Part shown: piece by piece, positions 36,466 through 45,171 of the stretch
Numbering within the stretch: position 1 is the stretch's first letter
Layout: the number at the start of each line of letters is the position of its first letter
DNA from: Yoonia ponticola
Lineage (GTDB): Bacteria; Pseudomonadota; Alphaproteobacteria; Rhodobacterales; Rhodobacteraceae
DNA length: 64,000 nt
Assembly (NCBI RefSeq): GCF_014199395.1
Contig: NZ_JACIJM010000004.1
Span: 348,559 to 412,558 of the forward strand
Reading direction: 5' to 3'
The notes under the pieces: model-generated
Databases searched by the model: none
Told to the model about the DNA's origin: nothing
Seen by the model: the letters and a program-made list of their open reading frames with translations, nothing else
Made by a program: the position numbers and the translations under genes

Positions 36466-37679
36466 TGTGCGGCCTCTGCGGTCTCGACTGTTGGCTCGTC
36501 CGCGACGACGGGTGTTTGTGTCATTGTTTTGCGAGCCATGAGCCACAGCAGGGCCGAGAACACAACGAGTTGGGCGAATAGCCATGCCATTGTCGGCAAG
36601 GAATACTCCAGCGGCGTGCCGCGCAAGGTCTGGTCTGTCCGCAGTTGCAAATAAGGTGTCAGCGGAATGATTGCGCCCCAAATCTGCGAGAATGCTGTCA
36701 TCCCGAAGCGTGGAAAGCTGACGCCAGCAAAGCCGAACGACGGTGCCACGATCAGTCCCATCATGCCGAGTGCGCCTGTCGTGTCTTTGGCGATCAGGGC
36801 GATCAACGCCCCCAGCGCCTGACAGGTCAGAATGAACATGAAGCCGTTAAGGAAGAACACAAAGACGTTGCCACGAAAGCTGGCACCAAAGAAGCTAAAC
36901 ATCAGGACATCACCGAGCAGCAAAACGAACGTGCCGATGAAAGTATAAGGCAGCAGTTTGCCGAAAATTGCGCGGCTTGGCGTTTTCGAGACGCGCAACA
37001 GACGTGCCATGCCGTTTGGCGAATGGCGTTCGCGTGAAAACGATAGCACCGCCGCCGCGCAGATAAAGATCTGCATGATGGTTGGCATCACGGCGGACAA
37101 TAGGAACTGGATGTAGTCGAGTGACGGGTTGAACAAGGGGCTTTGCTGCACGGGGATTGGTGTGATCAAATCCATCGCGCGATCTGTGCCGATGCCGCGT
37201 CCCTCTAATAGCTTTAACGATACGCCTGCCGAAAATGTCGAGACGGTCGCAGTTAGACTGCGGCCGACTATGCCGCCTGCGGTCAAAAATTGGCTGTTTG
37301 AAAAGACGACGACTTCGGGGCGTTGTCCCAGCAGCAGGTCGTGTTCCATGTCAGCGGGGATCATCAAAATGGCATAGGCGCGTTGAGACACAAGCGCCTG
37401 CCGCGCCTCGCTGAGCGTGGCAAGCTGTTCGACGACTTCAACATCAGCCGACGCATCCGCCATCCGCACGATCTGGTGCGACATTGTTGAGCCGTCCAGA
37501 TCAACAACAGCCACAGGCAAATCACGCGGCAAGCCCGGCGCAAAGACCACGGCCAGCACGAGAAACAAGATCAACGGCAGCGGCACCAGCATGAACGCAA
37601 GCGCTGGCCGCGTTGCGATCTGGCGCAATTCACGCCGCCAGATGCGGCGAAAACCGGGGGGAAGATGCGACGGGGCCAC
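36462..37679 (-). CDS. ABC-2 type transporter permease (first)
   Basis: 405 residues from GTG 37679 (GCGGAAA about 10 bp upstream), 4 bp after the HlyD stop; a TTG at 37721 inside the HlyD gene is the alternative. An N-terminal helix (LAFMLVPLPLILFLVLAVVF), a periplasmic domain with DLPVAVVDLDGSTMSHQIVRM and five C-terminal helices follow. The DLDGS motif parallels the DQDNS motif of the partner permease, so the two are probably paralogues. Confidence 0.85.
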   Translation of the reverse strand: MAPSHLPPGFRRIWRRELRQIATRPALAFMLVPLPLILFLVLAVVFAPGLPRDLPVAVVDLDGSTMSHQIVRMADASADVEVVEQLATLSEARQALVSQRAYAILMIPADMEHDLLLGQRPEVVVFSNSQFLTAGGIVGRSLTATVSTFSAGVSLKLLEGRGIGTDRAMDLITPIPVQQSPLFNPSLDYIQFLLSAVMPTIMQIFICAAAVLSFSRERHSPNGMARLLRVSKTPSRAIFGKLLPYTFIGTFVLLLGDVLMFSFFGASFRGNVFVFFLNGFMFILTCQALGALIALIAKDTTGALGMMGLIVAPSFGFAGVSFPRFGMTAFSQIWGAIIPLTPYLQLRTDQTLRGTPLEYSLPTMAWLFAQLVVFSALLWLMARKTMTQTPVVADEPTVETAEAAQ

Positions 37680-37683
37680 TGGA

Positions 37684-38682
37684 TTAGTTTCCGCTGCGTG
37701 CGGTTGCGGGCCAATCGACAAGGACGCTCATGCCGGGGCGCAGGCCTGTGACGTCGCCAACGGGGTCTGCGCGTACCGCGAAAGTGCGCAGGTCGAAATC
37801 GCCGGTTGCCTTGGTTGCGCGCCAGTTTGCGTAGCTGCCTTGGACGTTGATCGATGCAATTGCAGCGTCGATCAGATCAGCGTCGTCGCCTAATGCCGGC
37901 ACGCGCACTTTCAACGGTTGGCCAACTTCGAGCCCTTCCAGAAGATCTTCGCGCAGGTTGAAGGTGAACCATGCGTGGTCCACATCGACGATGGAAATCA
38001 GCGGGGCGCCCGCGCTGAACAGTTTGCCCTGCTCGGACGTGCGCGTGGTGACTTCGCCATCGATAGGCGACACAACGGTCATTTCATTCACGCTGGCTCT
38101 GGTCTGTAAAACGGCGGCTTCGGCCTGTTTGACTTGGGCGTCAGCGACTGCTTTTTGCTCTGGGCTCGCGCCGTTCCGCGCCTGATCGAGGCTGGCTTGC
38201 GCTGCCGCGTGCGCCTGAATTGCGGCGGTCAGACTATTCGACGCTTGGTCGAGCCCAGCCTGTGACACAACAGAATCGCTACGCAACTGATTGATGCGGT
38301 CAAAGTTGCTTTGCGCCAGCGTCACATTTGCGCGGGCTGATTCCAACTGTGCCTCGGCGGCGGTGATCGTCTCTGGGCGGGTGGAATACGTGAGATCGCG
38401 ATTGGCGCGGGCGACGTCTAGTGCGGCCTGAGCTGCGGCCAATTGCGCGTCCAATGTGGCACTTTCCATTTGCAAAACCACATCGCCAGTAGCGACGTTA
38501 TCGCCAACGTTTACAGGCATTTCGGACACACGTGCCGAAATCATCGCGGACAAATCAATGCGCGTCGCTTCGACTTCGCCCTGCACAAGATAGGTTGCGG
38601 GTTTGCTCACGGTCCAAACCAGATAGCCTGCGGCCGCAGCAACGGCGATCACTGCGATAGCCGCGGTTTTGTTCAGTTTCAT
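37684..38682 (-). CDS. HlyD/EmrA-family membrane fusion protein
   Basis: 332 residues with GAGGA before ATG 38682. One N-terminal anchor (AAIAVIAVAAAGYLVWTVS), a biotinyl-lipoyl-like domain, a long helical hairpin (about residues 75-190) and the beta-barrel part (AGAPLISIVDVDHAWFTFNLRED). It links the inner-membrane permeases to an outer-membrane channel. First gene of a three-gene exporter operon divergent from a TetR regulator. Confidence 0.87.
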   Translation of the reverse strand: MKLNKTAAIAVIAVAAAAGYLVWTVSKPATYLVQGEVEATRIDLSAMISARVSEMPVNVGDNVATGDVVLQMESATLDAQLAAAQAALDVARANRDLTYSTRPETITAAEAQLESARANVTLAQSNFDRINQLRSDSVVSQAGLDQASNSLTAAIQAHAAAQASLDQARNGASPEQKAVADAQVKQAEAAVLQTRASVNEMTVVSPIDGEVTTRTSEQGKLFSAGAPLISIVDVDHAWFTFNLREDLLEGLEVGQPLKVRVPALGDDADLIDAAIASINVQGSYANWRATKATGDFDLRTFAVRADPVGDVTGLRPGMSVLVDWPATARSGN

Positions 38683-38862
38683 CGGGTGTCCTCGGGGTCA
38701 TATTAATTCGGAAAATCATGGTTTTCTAAAAGCATCTTGCGATGTAAGTCAATGCTACAATGCGGCGATCAAGAAGACGTGAGGTAGGTTTTTGCAGGTT
38801 TGGTACAAACGCGCTTGATTTACAAAAATATCCGTTTTTATAAAGCACAAACAGGAGTGGAC

Positions 38863-39501
38863 ATGACCGAAGTCGAAGAGACCCCGAAAAAGCGACCACG
38901 CGGCCGCCCTACCCTGCGCACAGAACGCGAAACGCGGACGCTATTGATCAAAGCGGCAGCCGATGTGTTTCTGAACGAAGGGTATTCAGGTACGAGCATC
39001 GAAGCCGTCGCGCGCAAGGCTGGCATGTCGACGCGGACAATTTACAAAACCGTCCCGAACAAAGCGAGCCTGTTTCGGTTAGTCGCCGACGACGCCATTG
39101 AGACGAGCATCGCGCATCTCGACACATCGCCGCTTGATGAAACACCACAGGGCGCGGCATTGGCGCTGTCGCGCGCATATTCGCAGCTGGTCCTCAGCAA
39201 CAATGGCGTCGTGAAAGCCCGCGCCGTTTTTGCTGAACAGGCGCAATTCCCCGAATTTCGCGACAACTACCTGTCGTCGATCCAAAAGGTGGCGCAAGCG
39301 TTCGACAATCGCTTTGTGGCGATCTTTTCCGAACCGGACATGCCTGACGATGTGGACTTGACGGAAGCAGCCAGCCTGCTGCGCAGCATGATTAACGGCG
39401 CGCAAAGAGAAGCGGTGCTGGACCCAAGTTATGACGGCAAAACTGCGGAAATATCTGAATGGTCCGACAAATGTACACGCTTTGTTATGCAGAAGATGTG
39501 A
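38863..39501 (+). CDS. TetR/AcrR-family regulator, divergent from exporter operon
   Basis: 212 residues from ATG 38863 (AGGAG 7 bp upstream). Lys/Arg-rich N-terminus (KKRPRGRPTLR), then the helix-turn-helix YSGTSIEAVARKAGMSTRTIYKTVPNKASLF, and an AefR-like C-terminal domain. It likely represses the hlyD-permease-permease operon. It is convergent with the GGDEF-EAL gene (18-bp gap). Confidence 0.88.
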   Translation: MTEVEETPKKRPRGRPTLRTERETRTLLIKAAADVFLNEGYSGTSIEAVARKAGMSTRTIYKTVPNKASLFRLVADDAIETSIAHLDTSPLDETPQGAALALSRAYSQLVLSNNGVVKARAVFAEQAQFPEFRDNYLSSIQKVAQAFDNRFVAIFSEPDMPDDVDLTEAASLLRSMINGAQREAVLDPSYDGKTAEISEWSDKCTRFVMQKM

Positions 39502-39519
39502 TCCGAAAATGGAGCAAGG

Positions 39520-42336
39520 TCATACCGCGACTGCGCCGATCTGAACGCAAGATTGCTGATCAAGTTGCTCGGCGCGCAGGATCGCGTCGTCGCCAGGAAG
39601 CGCGCGACTAAAGTACCAACCCTGCGCTACATCACATCCAAGTCCGCGCACCAGTTCAAATTCTTCATGACTTTCAATACCTTCGGCTGTCACCTTTAAA
39701 TCCAGCCCCTTGGCGAGGCTAAACACGCCGCGCAACATTTTCCGTTTTTCAGCGCTGACATGGGCATTTGTCACGAACATTCGGTCAATCTTAAGAATGT
39801 CAAAAGGCAGCCTGTTCAAATACCCAAGCGACGAATAGCCCGTGCCGAAATCATCCAAAGCCAGTTGAATGCCACGCGATTTCAGGCGGCATAGAATTTC
39901 GTCCAACTTGTCGAAATTATCGGCGACAAAAACGCTTTCGGTTAACTCGATACACAGCAACTGCGGGTCGAGCCCCGATCGATCTAATGCACTTACGACG
40001 ACCTGCTCTAGGTCGCCGTGCCAAATTTGGGCGGCCGAAACGTTGACCGAAATTGTGCGCCGCGGTTGCCCGTCTGCCAGCCAAGATTGCGCCTCGCGAC
40101 ATGCTTCGTGCAAAATGAAACTGCCCAGATCAGCGATAAGATGCGAGCTTTCCGCGATGGGAATGAATTGCGAGGGCGGGATATATTTGCCGTCGCTGGT
40201 TGGCAATCTGAGTAGCGCCTCAAACCCCGAAACCGTTTGCGTAGCGACGTCAACAATCGGTTGATAATGCGCCTCAAACCGATTGTGATCCAACGCGGAC
40301 CGAATTTTCGCGGCGAGCGATGTACGGACTTCTAACGCTTCGCTAAAGCTTGGCGCATAGTAGCTTGCCCTGCCCCGTCCCTGCGCCTTTGACGAATATA
40401 GCGCGAGATCGGCGAAGCTAAGTAGTTCGTCTGGCTGCGAGGAATCCGTGGCGGCAAGCGCCACGCCGATGCTCGCGTTTGTTTGCACCATTCCCGACGA
40501 CAGTGTCGCGGGGATGCTTATGTTTTTGATGATGTCTTTGCAGAGTTGATCAATGACGTTTTTTGAGGCGTAGTCTTCGACAATCACCGCGAATTCGTCC
40601 CCGCCCAACCGCGCCACAAAGCCGTTATCCGCGAATATCTGCGTCAAGCGTTTACCAACAATGCCAAGCAGTTCGTCACCAGCTTGATGCCCAAGCGTGT
40701 CATTAACCTCTTTGAAATGATCGAGGTCTATAATCAGAAGTGCCGCGCGCTGATCGCCATCGGCGCAGTCCGCACTGACACGGTTTAACTCGCGATTAAA
40801 CAACGTCCGGTTTGCCAGCCCCGTCAGCCCGTCGAAGAACGCGAGCTTTTCCAATTCACGCGCTGCTGCCCGTTCAATCGAGACGTCCTGCATGGTTCCA
40901 AAAAGTGCAGCAGGCTCGCCTTGATCGTCAACTTGCAGCTTGAATTGGATCTGTAAATCAATGACCGCCCCGCTTCCGGTACGCGCTTGAACAATGACCG
41001 ATTGGGTTTCGCCTGTCTGGACCACGTTTTCCTTCAACGCGGTGATGCGCGCAAAGCCATCATTAAGGTAAAGCCGTCCGACGTTTTCGATACGGGGGTC
41101 AAATTCGGTCGGATCGAAGCCCATCAAAAAATATGCGCTTTCGTCCCAACCGACGCGATTTGATCCCAGCGGCAGGCGAAAGGTGCCTAGTTTGCCGAGC
41201 CGCTGCGCCTCTATCAGGTCGTTGGATTTACGTTCAATCGTGTCATAACTTTTCACAAGGGCACGTTCAGCCTGCGCCTCTGCGGTGTCATCCTTGACCA
41301 CCCCAACGACGCCTCCGACGTTGCCCGCGCTATCAAGTTCGGCATCCAAGTGGATCAGCAATTCAATCACATCGCCATTTGGTTTTTGAAACGTCGAACG
41401 CGCAACATCCGGCACACCCGTGTTCCAAACCCTATTCATCGCGCCATGATTTGACAGCGGATCAATGACTTCGCTGCCGAGTTGAAGAAGCTTTCTCGGG
41501 TGCGCGCCCTCGTCCAAATCCAGCGCAAGAAGGTCGATCAATTCTTTGGAAAACCACGCTTTTTCTGAATAGGGACTGACCAAGCGCCAATGCCCCAGCT
41601 TCGCGATTTTGAAGGATTTTGAGAGCAGATTTGCGCCCTCGTCGATCTCTGCGCTCATCGCGACGACGGTTTTGGCCGCGTTGCGGGCCAAGGGACGAAA
41701 GACGAACAGGATGATAAATCCGAACAGCCCCAGCGCAATCGTGAACCAAAAGCGGTGCAAAGTAATGGCATGGTCGATTTTTGCTTCGCTCGCTGCTGTG
41801 TGCAACTCGACGGCCCGTTCGAGCAATATCAGGAGGAAATTTTCCGCGTTGAAACTGGCCACTCTGACCGCTTCTTGCCCGGCCTCTGGATCGTCGAGGT
41901 AGAAATCATAAGCGTCGAGCAATCGTTCTACGTTCTGATTAAGGTTCAGCCCGCCCGTTTCGTACAAATTATTGAGCGCATCTGAATCGGCGGCAGGCGG
42001 CATGTCGTCGCCGTGGCCATTCACCAAGAAACCATGCCCCGCACGCATTTCATTCACTGCGTTCCGCGCGACGTCTAAGGTTAAATTGCGGGAATAATTG
42101 TTGGTTTCCGCCTCGATCCGTTCCGGCAACAGGACTAGCTGTTGCGCCAGACGTTGTTGCGTGGAGGCGGTGCTGATGATCGCACCTTCGCGACGGTTCA
42201 ATTCCAACGCCTGATTAATCTGGAACGCCCCGAGCAAGATCGCACCACCGACAAGACCCATGGCCAAAAGGTAGCGACGCGTATACCGCCAAAAAAGCGC
42301 GTTCTCCTTTCTCGCCAGTCGTTCAATCTGCGCCAC
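39520..42336 (-). CDS. Membrane-bound GGDEF-EAL cyclic-di-GMP enzyme with PAS-like domains
   Basis: 938 residues from GTG 42336 (GGGAGA upstream). Two membrane helices (about 22-46 and 197-220) bracket a periplasmic region with a PilJ-like TASTQQRLAQQLVLLP motif. Two PAS-like modules follow (about 235-370 and 380-505). The GGDEF domain has an intact ARLGGDEFAVI motif (about 577), and the EAL domain has FEALLRLP (about 707) and LDDFGTGYSSLGYL. Both cyclase and phosphodiesterase sites look complete; the RxxD inhibitory site before GGDEF is absent (ADNG at that position). Confidence 0.92.
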   Translation of the reverse strand: MAQIERLARKENALFWRYTRRYLLAMGLVGGAILLGAFQINQALELNRREGAIISTASTQQRLAQQLVLLPERIEAETNNYSRNLTLDVARNAVNEMRAGHGFLVNGHGDDMPPAADSDALNNLYETGGLNLNQNVERLLDAYDFYLDDPEAGQEAVRVASFNAENFLLILLERAVELHTAASEAKIDHAITLHRFWFTIALGLFGFIILFVFRPLARNAAKTVVAMSAEIDEGANLLSKSFKIAKLGHWRLVSPYSEKAWFSKELIDLLALDLDEGAHPRKLLQLGSEVIDPLSNHGAMNRVWNTGVPDVARSTFQKPNGDVIELLIHLDAELDSAGNVGGVVGVVKDDTAEAQAERALVKSYDTIERKSNDLIEAQRLGKLGTFRLPLGSNRVGWDESAYFLMGFDPTEFDPRIENVGRLYLNDGFARITALKENVVQTGETQSVIVQARTGSGAVIDLQIQFKLQVDDQGEPAALFGTMQDVSIERAAARELEKLAFFDGLTGLANRTLFNRELNRVSADCADGDQRAALLIIDLDHFKEVNDTLGHQAGDELLGIVGKRLTQIFADNGFVARLGGDEFAVIVEDYASKNVIDQLCKDIIKNISIPATLSSGMVQTNASIGVALAATDSSQPDELLSFADLALYSSKAQGRGRASYYAPSFSEALEVRTSLAAKIRSALDHNRFEAHYQPIVDVATQTVSGFEALLRLPTSDGKYIPPSQFIPIAESSHLIADLGSFILHEACREAQSWLADGQPRRTISVNVSAAQIWHGDLEQVVVSALDRSGLDPQLLCIELTESVFVADNFDKLDEILCRLKSRGIQLALDDFGTGYSSLGYLNRLPFDILKIDRMFVTNAHVSAEKRKMLRGVFSLAKGLDLKVTAEGIESHEEFELVRGLGCDVAQGWYFSRALPGDDAILRAEQLDQQSCVQIGAVAV

Positions 42337-42542
42337 GCTCGTCTCCCAGTTTACGCACGCGGATATACTAAAGTGCTTAACAAGTCCTAAACAGCTTTCA
42401 CTTGATACATGTAAAGTCGATTTTATCTAATTAATTCAACCAAAGCAGCGGCAAGGACTAGCCGATTGGTAAAATGTTGTTACCATTTGCCATCCAAAAT
42501 AGCTAACTGCAGAGATGTGTATGTTCGTTCTGGGAGGAACCG

Positions 42543-43853
42543 ATGTCTTATACCACTGGCATTCTGTGCGGCATCTGCACGGTGGGCATTGCGGCGACAA
42601 TCGCTGCGGCCGATAACCACGCGACCACCATCACAATCGCGACGGTTAACAATGGCGACATGATGCGCATGCAAGGCTACACGGATCATTTTACCCAAGA
42701 AACCGGCATCGTGGTTGACTGGGTCACGCTGGAAGAAAACATTCTACGTCAACTCATTACGGCGGATATCACCACAAATACCGGCGATTTCGACATCATG
42801 ACGATTGGCATGTATGAGACGCCGATCTGGGCGGCGAACGGTTGGTTGATCCCGCTGGACGACCTGAGTGAAGGCTACGACGCCGCTGACATTTTGCCCG
42901 CCATGGTGGACGGATTAAGCTATGACGGGTCGTTGTACGCGGCCCCGTTCTACGGCGAGTCGTCGATGGTCATGTACCGCACGGATTTGATGGACGCGGC
43001 AGGGCTGGTCATGCCGACAGCCCCAACATGGGACTTCATCGCGGAGGCGGCTGCGGCCATGACCGACCGCGAAGCCGACATCAACGGTATCTGCTTGCGC
43101 GGCAAAGCGGGTTGGGGCGAAGGCGGCGCGTTGATCACAGCGATGTCCAATTCGTTCGGCGCGCGGTGGTTCGACGAGGACTGGAACGCACAATTCGACA
43201 CGCAACCTTGGGCCGATACGATCCATTTCTTCATGAAATTGATGGCGGAATCCGGCCCTTCGACTTACGCGACGAACGGTTTCAACGAGAACCTGAACCT
43301 ATTCAACCAAGGTAAATGCGGCATATGGATCGACGCGACGGTTGCCGCATCTTTCGTCACTGGAGCAGAGTCCACGGTGGCGGATTCAGCCGGCTTTGCG
43401 CTTGCACCAGACAACGGATTGGGGCGGCGGTCCAACTGGCTTTGGGCGTGGGCGTTGGCAATCCCGGCCAGTACAGACCAAGAGGCGGCGGCGAAGCAAT
43501 TCATCGAATGGGCAACTGGAACGGGTTACATTGAACTTGTGGCCGAAAACGAGGGTTGGGCAAACGTGCCGCCTGGTGCGCGCACGTCGCTCTACGAGCA
43601 CCCCGAATATCAAGCGCTGCCGTTTGCACAGATGACGATGGAGTCCATCCTTTCGGCGGACCCTAAAAATGCGACCGTTGAACCCAGCCCCTATATCGGG
43701 ATTCAGTTCGCCGCGATCCCCGAGTTTGCGAGCATTGCATCCGAAGTAAGCCAGGAGTTTTCGGCAGCGTATACGGGCCAGCAGACCGTCGAAGACGCGT
43801 TAGCGAAAGCGCAGATTTTAACCACACAGGCGATGACAGCGGCGGGGTACTAG
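42543..43853 (+). CDS. Orphan extracellular sugar/polyol-binding protein (SmoE-like)
   Basis: 436 residues, GGGAGG before ATG 42543. Signal peptide GILCGICTVGIAATIAAADN; mature part with TVNNGDMMRMQGYTDHFTQETGI, GDFDIMTIGMYETPIWAANGWL and NLFNQGKCGIWIDATVAASFV, as in sorbitol/mannitol-binding proteins. No permease or ATPase gene is adjacent, so it must use distant partners, act as a sensor, or be a relic. Convergent with the P450 gene. Confidence 0.85.
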   Translation: MSYTTGILCGICTVGIAATIAAADNHATTITIATVNNGDMMRMQGYTDHFTQETGIVVDWVTLEENILRQLITADITTNTGDFDIMTIGMYETPIWAANGWLIPLDDLSEGYDAADILPAMVDGLSYDGSLYAAPFYGESSMVMYRTDLMDAAGLVMPTAPTWDFIAEAAAAMTDREADINGICLRGKAGWGEGGALITAMSNSFGARWFDEDWNAQFDTQPWADTIHFFMKLMAESGPSTYATNGFNENLNLFNQGKCGIWIDATVAASFVTGAESTVADSAGFALAPDNGLGRRSNWLWAWALAIPASTDQEAAAKQFIEWATGTGYIELVAENEGWANVPPGARTSLYEHPEYQALPFAQMTMESILSADPKNATVEPSPYIGIQFAAIPEFASIASEVSQEFSAAYTGQQTVEDALAKAQILTTQAMTAAGY

Positions 43854-43870
43854 CGCGTCGCCCGACCCGC

Positions 43871-45094
43871 CTACAGCGGTTCAAACTGCAGTTGCGATGT
43901 GCCTCTGGGGCGCAGGTTCAGCGACAGTTCGTAAGTGATTGGCGTCGTGACGGGCAAAACCCTGTAGCGTTGCAGTAATTGGCCAAGTGCAATCGCGACC
44001 TCTGCCCGCGCAAGGCCAAGACCGCCGCAAACCCGTGGCCCCGCCGAAAATGGCAGGTACGCGCGGCGGTGGTAGCTGTTTTCGACAAACTCGGGTCGCT
44101 TGGCGTCAAAACTCGCAGGATCATTCCAATGGTCGCGATGATGGTGCAGGCCAACAATCGACAGCGCGATCAGATCGCCCTTGGCAACGGGGCGTCCGGC
44201 CAGCGTCTGATTGTCAGCCGCAACTGTGCGCACGAGCAGTGGCACTGGCGGGCAGTAGCGCATAACCTCTTGAATAAAATGCGAAAGTGCTGGTGCATCG
44301 GTACCGTGAAGGGCCACTTCGCGAGCCAAATACGCCTGCATTTCGGGGTCCCGTGCGAGGATATTCAACGCCCATGAGATTGACGCAACGGTTGTTTCGA
44401 CACCTGCGAAAAGGTTGATCGTGACCTCGCCAAGCAGATCCATGGAATGATCCAAGGCGACCAAACGATCATGTAGGTAATGCTTGAGCGGTTCATCTTT
44501 GATTAACAAACCGCGCAAATCTTGGCGTAGCTGCGCCACGTCTTCGCGCAACTTTGCATGTTGCGCAGGCGAAGGATCGAACATCGCGACATGTTGGGCA
44601 AATTGCGCCGTTTCGCGCAACGTGAGCAACCAGTCGGCGACTGGACCCGTCGGAATAGAGCCGCCCAGCGCGTGTAGGAAAATCTCGGACGCGGCGGCCA
44701 AAAGCGCGTGCCCGATCCTGCCAGATTGGATCGCATCATCTGTCAGCCAGCGTGCGTAGGAGGCGGTTAACGGCGCACGGTTCGCAGTGCGCGCAGCTTC
44801 ACGGTAGAGCGGTTGCGTCAGGTCGCGTCGTTTTTCCCAATCAGCGCCGTTCGCATCCAAGCGCGATCGGCCCAATTCGGTAAGAAAGCTGTAATATTTC
44901 GGAAAATGATCGGGTTGCATGAGCAAGTCTGCAGCCTCGACAGGGTCAGAAATCAACTGCATCCGGCCAAGCATCTGCGGCTTTGTCTCACCGTTCCACG
45001 CGTGTAGGTATAGTTTTGCGACGATGTCGTCGACATTGCGGGCCGGCGTGCGGTCCACCAGTTGCGCGGGGTCAAGAATGGCTGTGGGCGTCAT
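43871..45094 (-). CDS. Cytochrome P450
   Basis: 407 residues; GAGG 6 bp before ATG 45094. The I-helix NLFAGVETTVASISWAL (about residue 235; the usual AG..T pattern), the ExxR motif in FIQEVMRYCPP, and the haem loop FSAGPRVCGGLGLARAE with Cys at about residue 352 are all present. A soluble bacterial class I enzyme needing a ferredoxin and reductase, neither of which is nearby. The substrate is unknown. Confidence 0.92.
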   Translation of the reverse strand: MTPTAILDPAQLVDRTPARNVDDIVAKLYLHAWNGETKPQMLGRMQLISDPVEAADLLMQPDHFPKYYSFLTELGRSRLDANGADWEKRRDLTQPLYREAARTANRAPLTASYARWLTDDAIQSGRIGHALLAAASEIFLHALGGSIPTGPVADWLLTLRETAQFAQHVAMFDPSPAQHAKLREDVAQLRQDLRGLLIKDEPLKHYLHDRLVALDHSMDLLGEVTINLFAGVETTVASISWALNILARDPEMQAYLAREVALHGTDAPALSHFIQEVMRYCPPVPLLVRTVAADNQTLAGRPVAKGDLIALSIVGLHHHRDHWNDPASFDAKRPEFVENSYHRRAYLPFSAGPRVCGGLGLARAEVAIALGQLLQRYRVLPVTTPITYELSLNLRPRGTSQLQFEPL

Positions 45095-45124
45095 GTCAGC
45101 CTCGGTCCTGCGCGGTGCTTCAAT

Positions 45125-45160
45125 AGAAAGAATGCGGGCGCCAGCAATGTGGCGCCCGCA
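45125..45160 (-). terminator. Rho-independent terminator of the autotransporter gene
   Basis: TGCGGGCGCCA and TGGCGCCCGCA make an 11-bp stem; on the minus strand it is followed by TTCTTTCTATTG. Confidence 0.8.
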
Positions 45161-45171
45161 CGTCTGTTAGA

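Noticed and set aside
38703..38862. A TetR operator between the exporter operon and its regulator
   Set aside because: Only weak AT-rich symmetry (AAAAATATCCGTTTTT) is present; no convincing palindrome could be defined.
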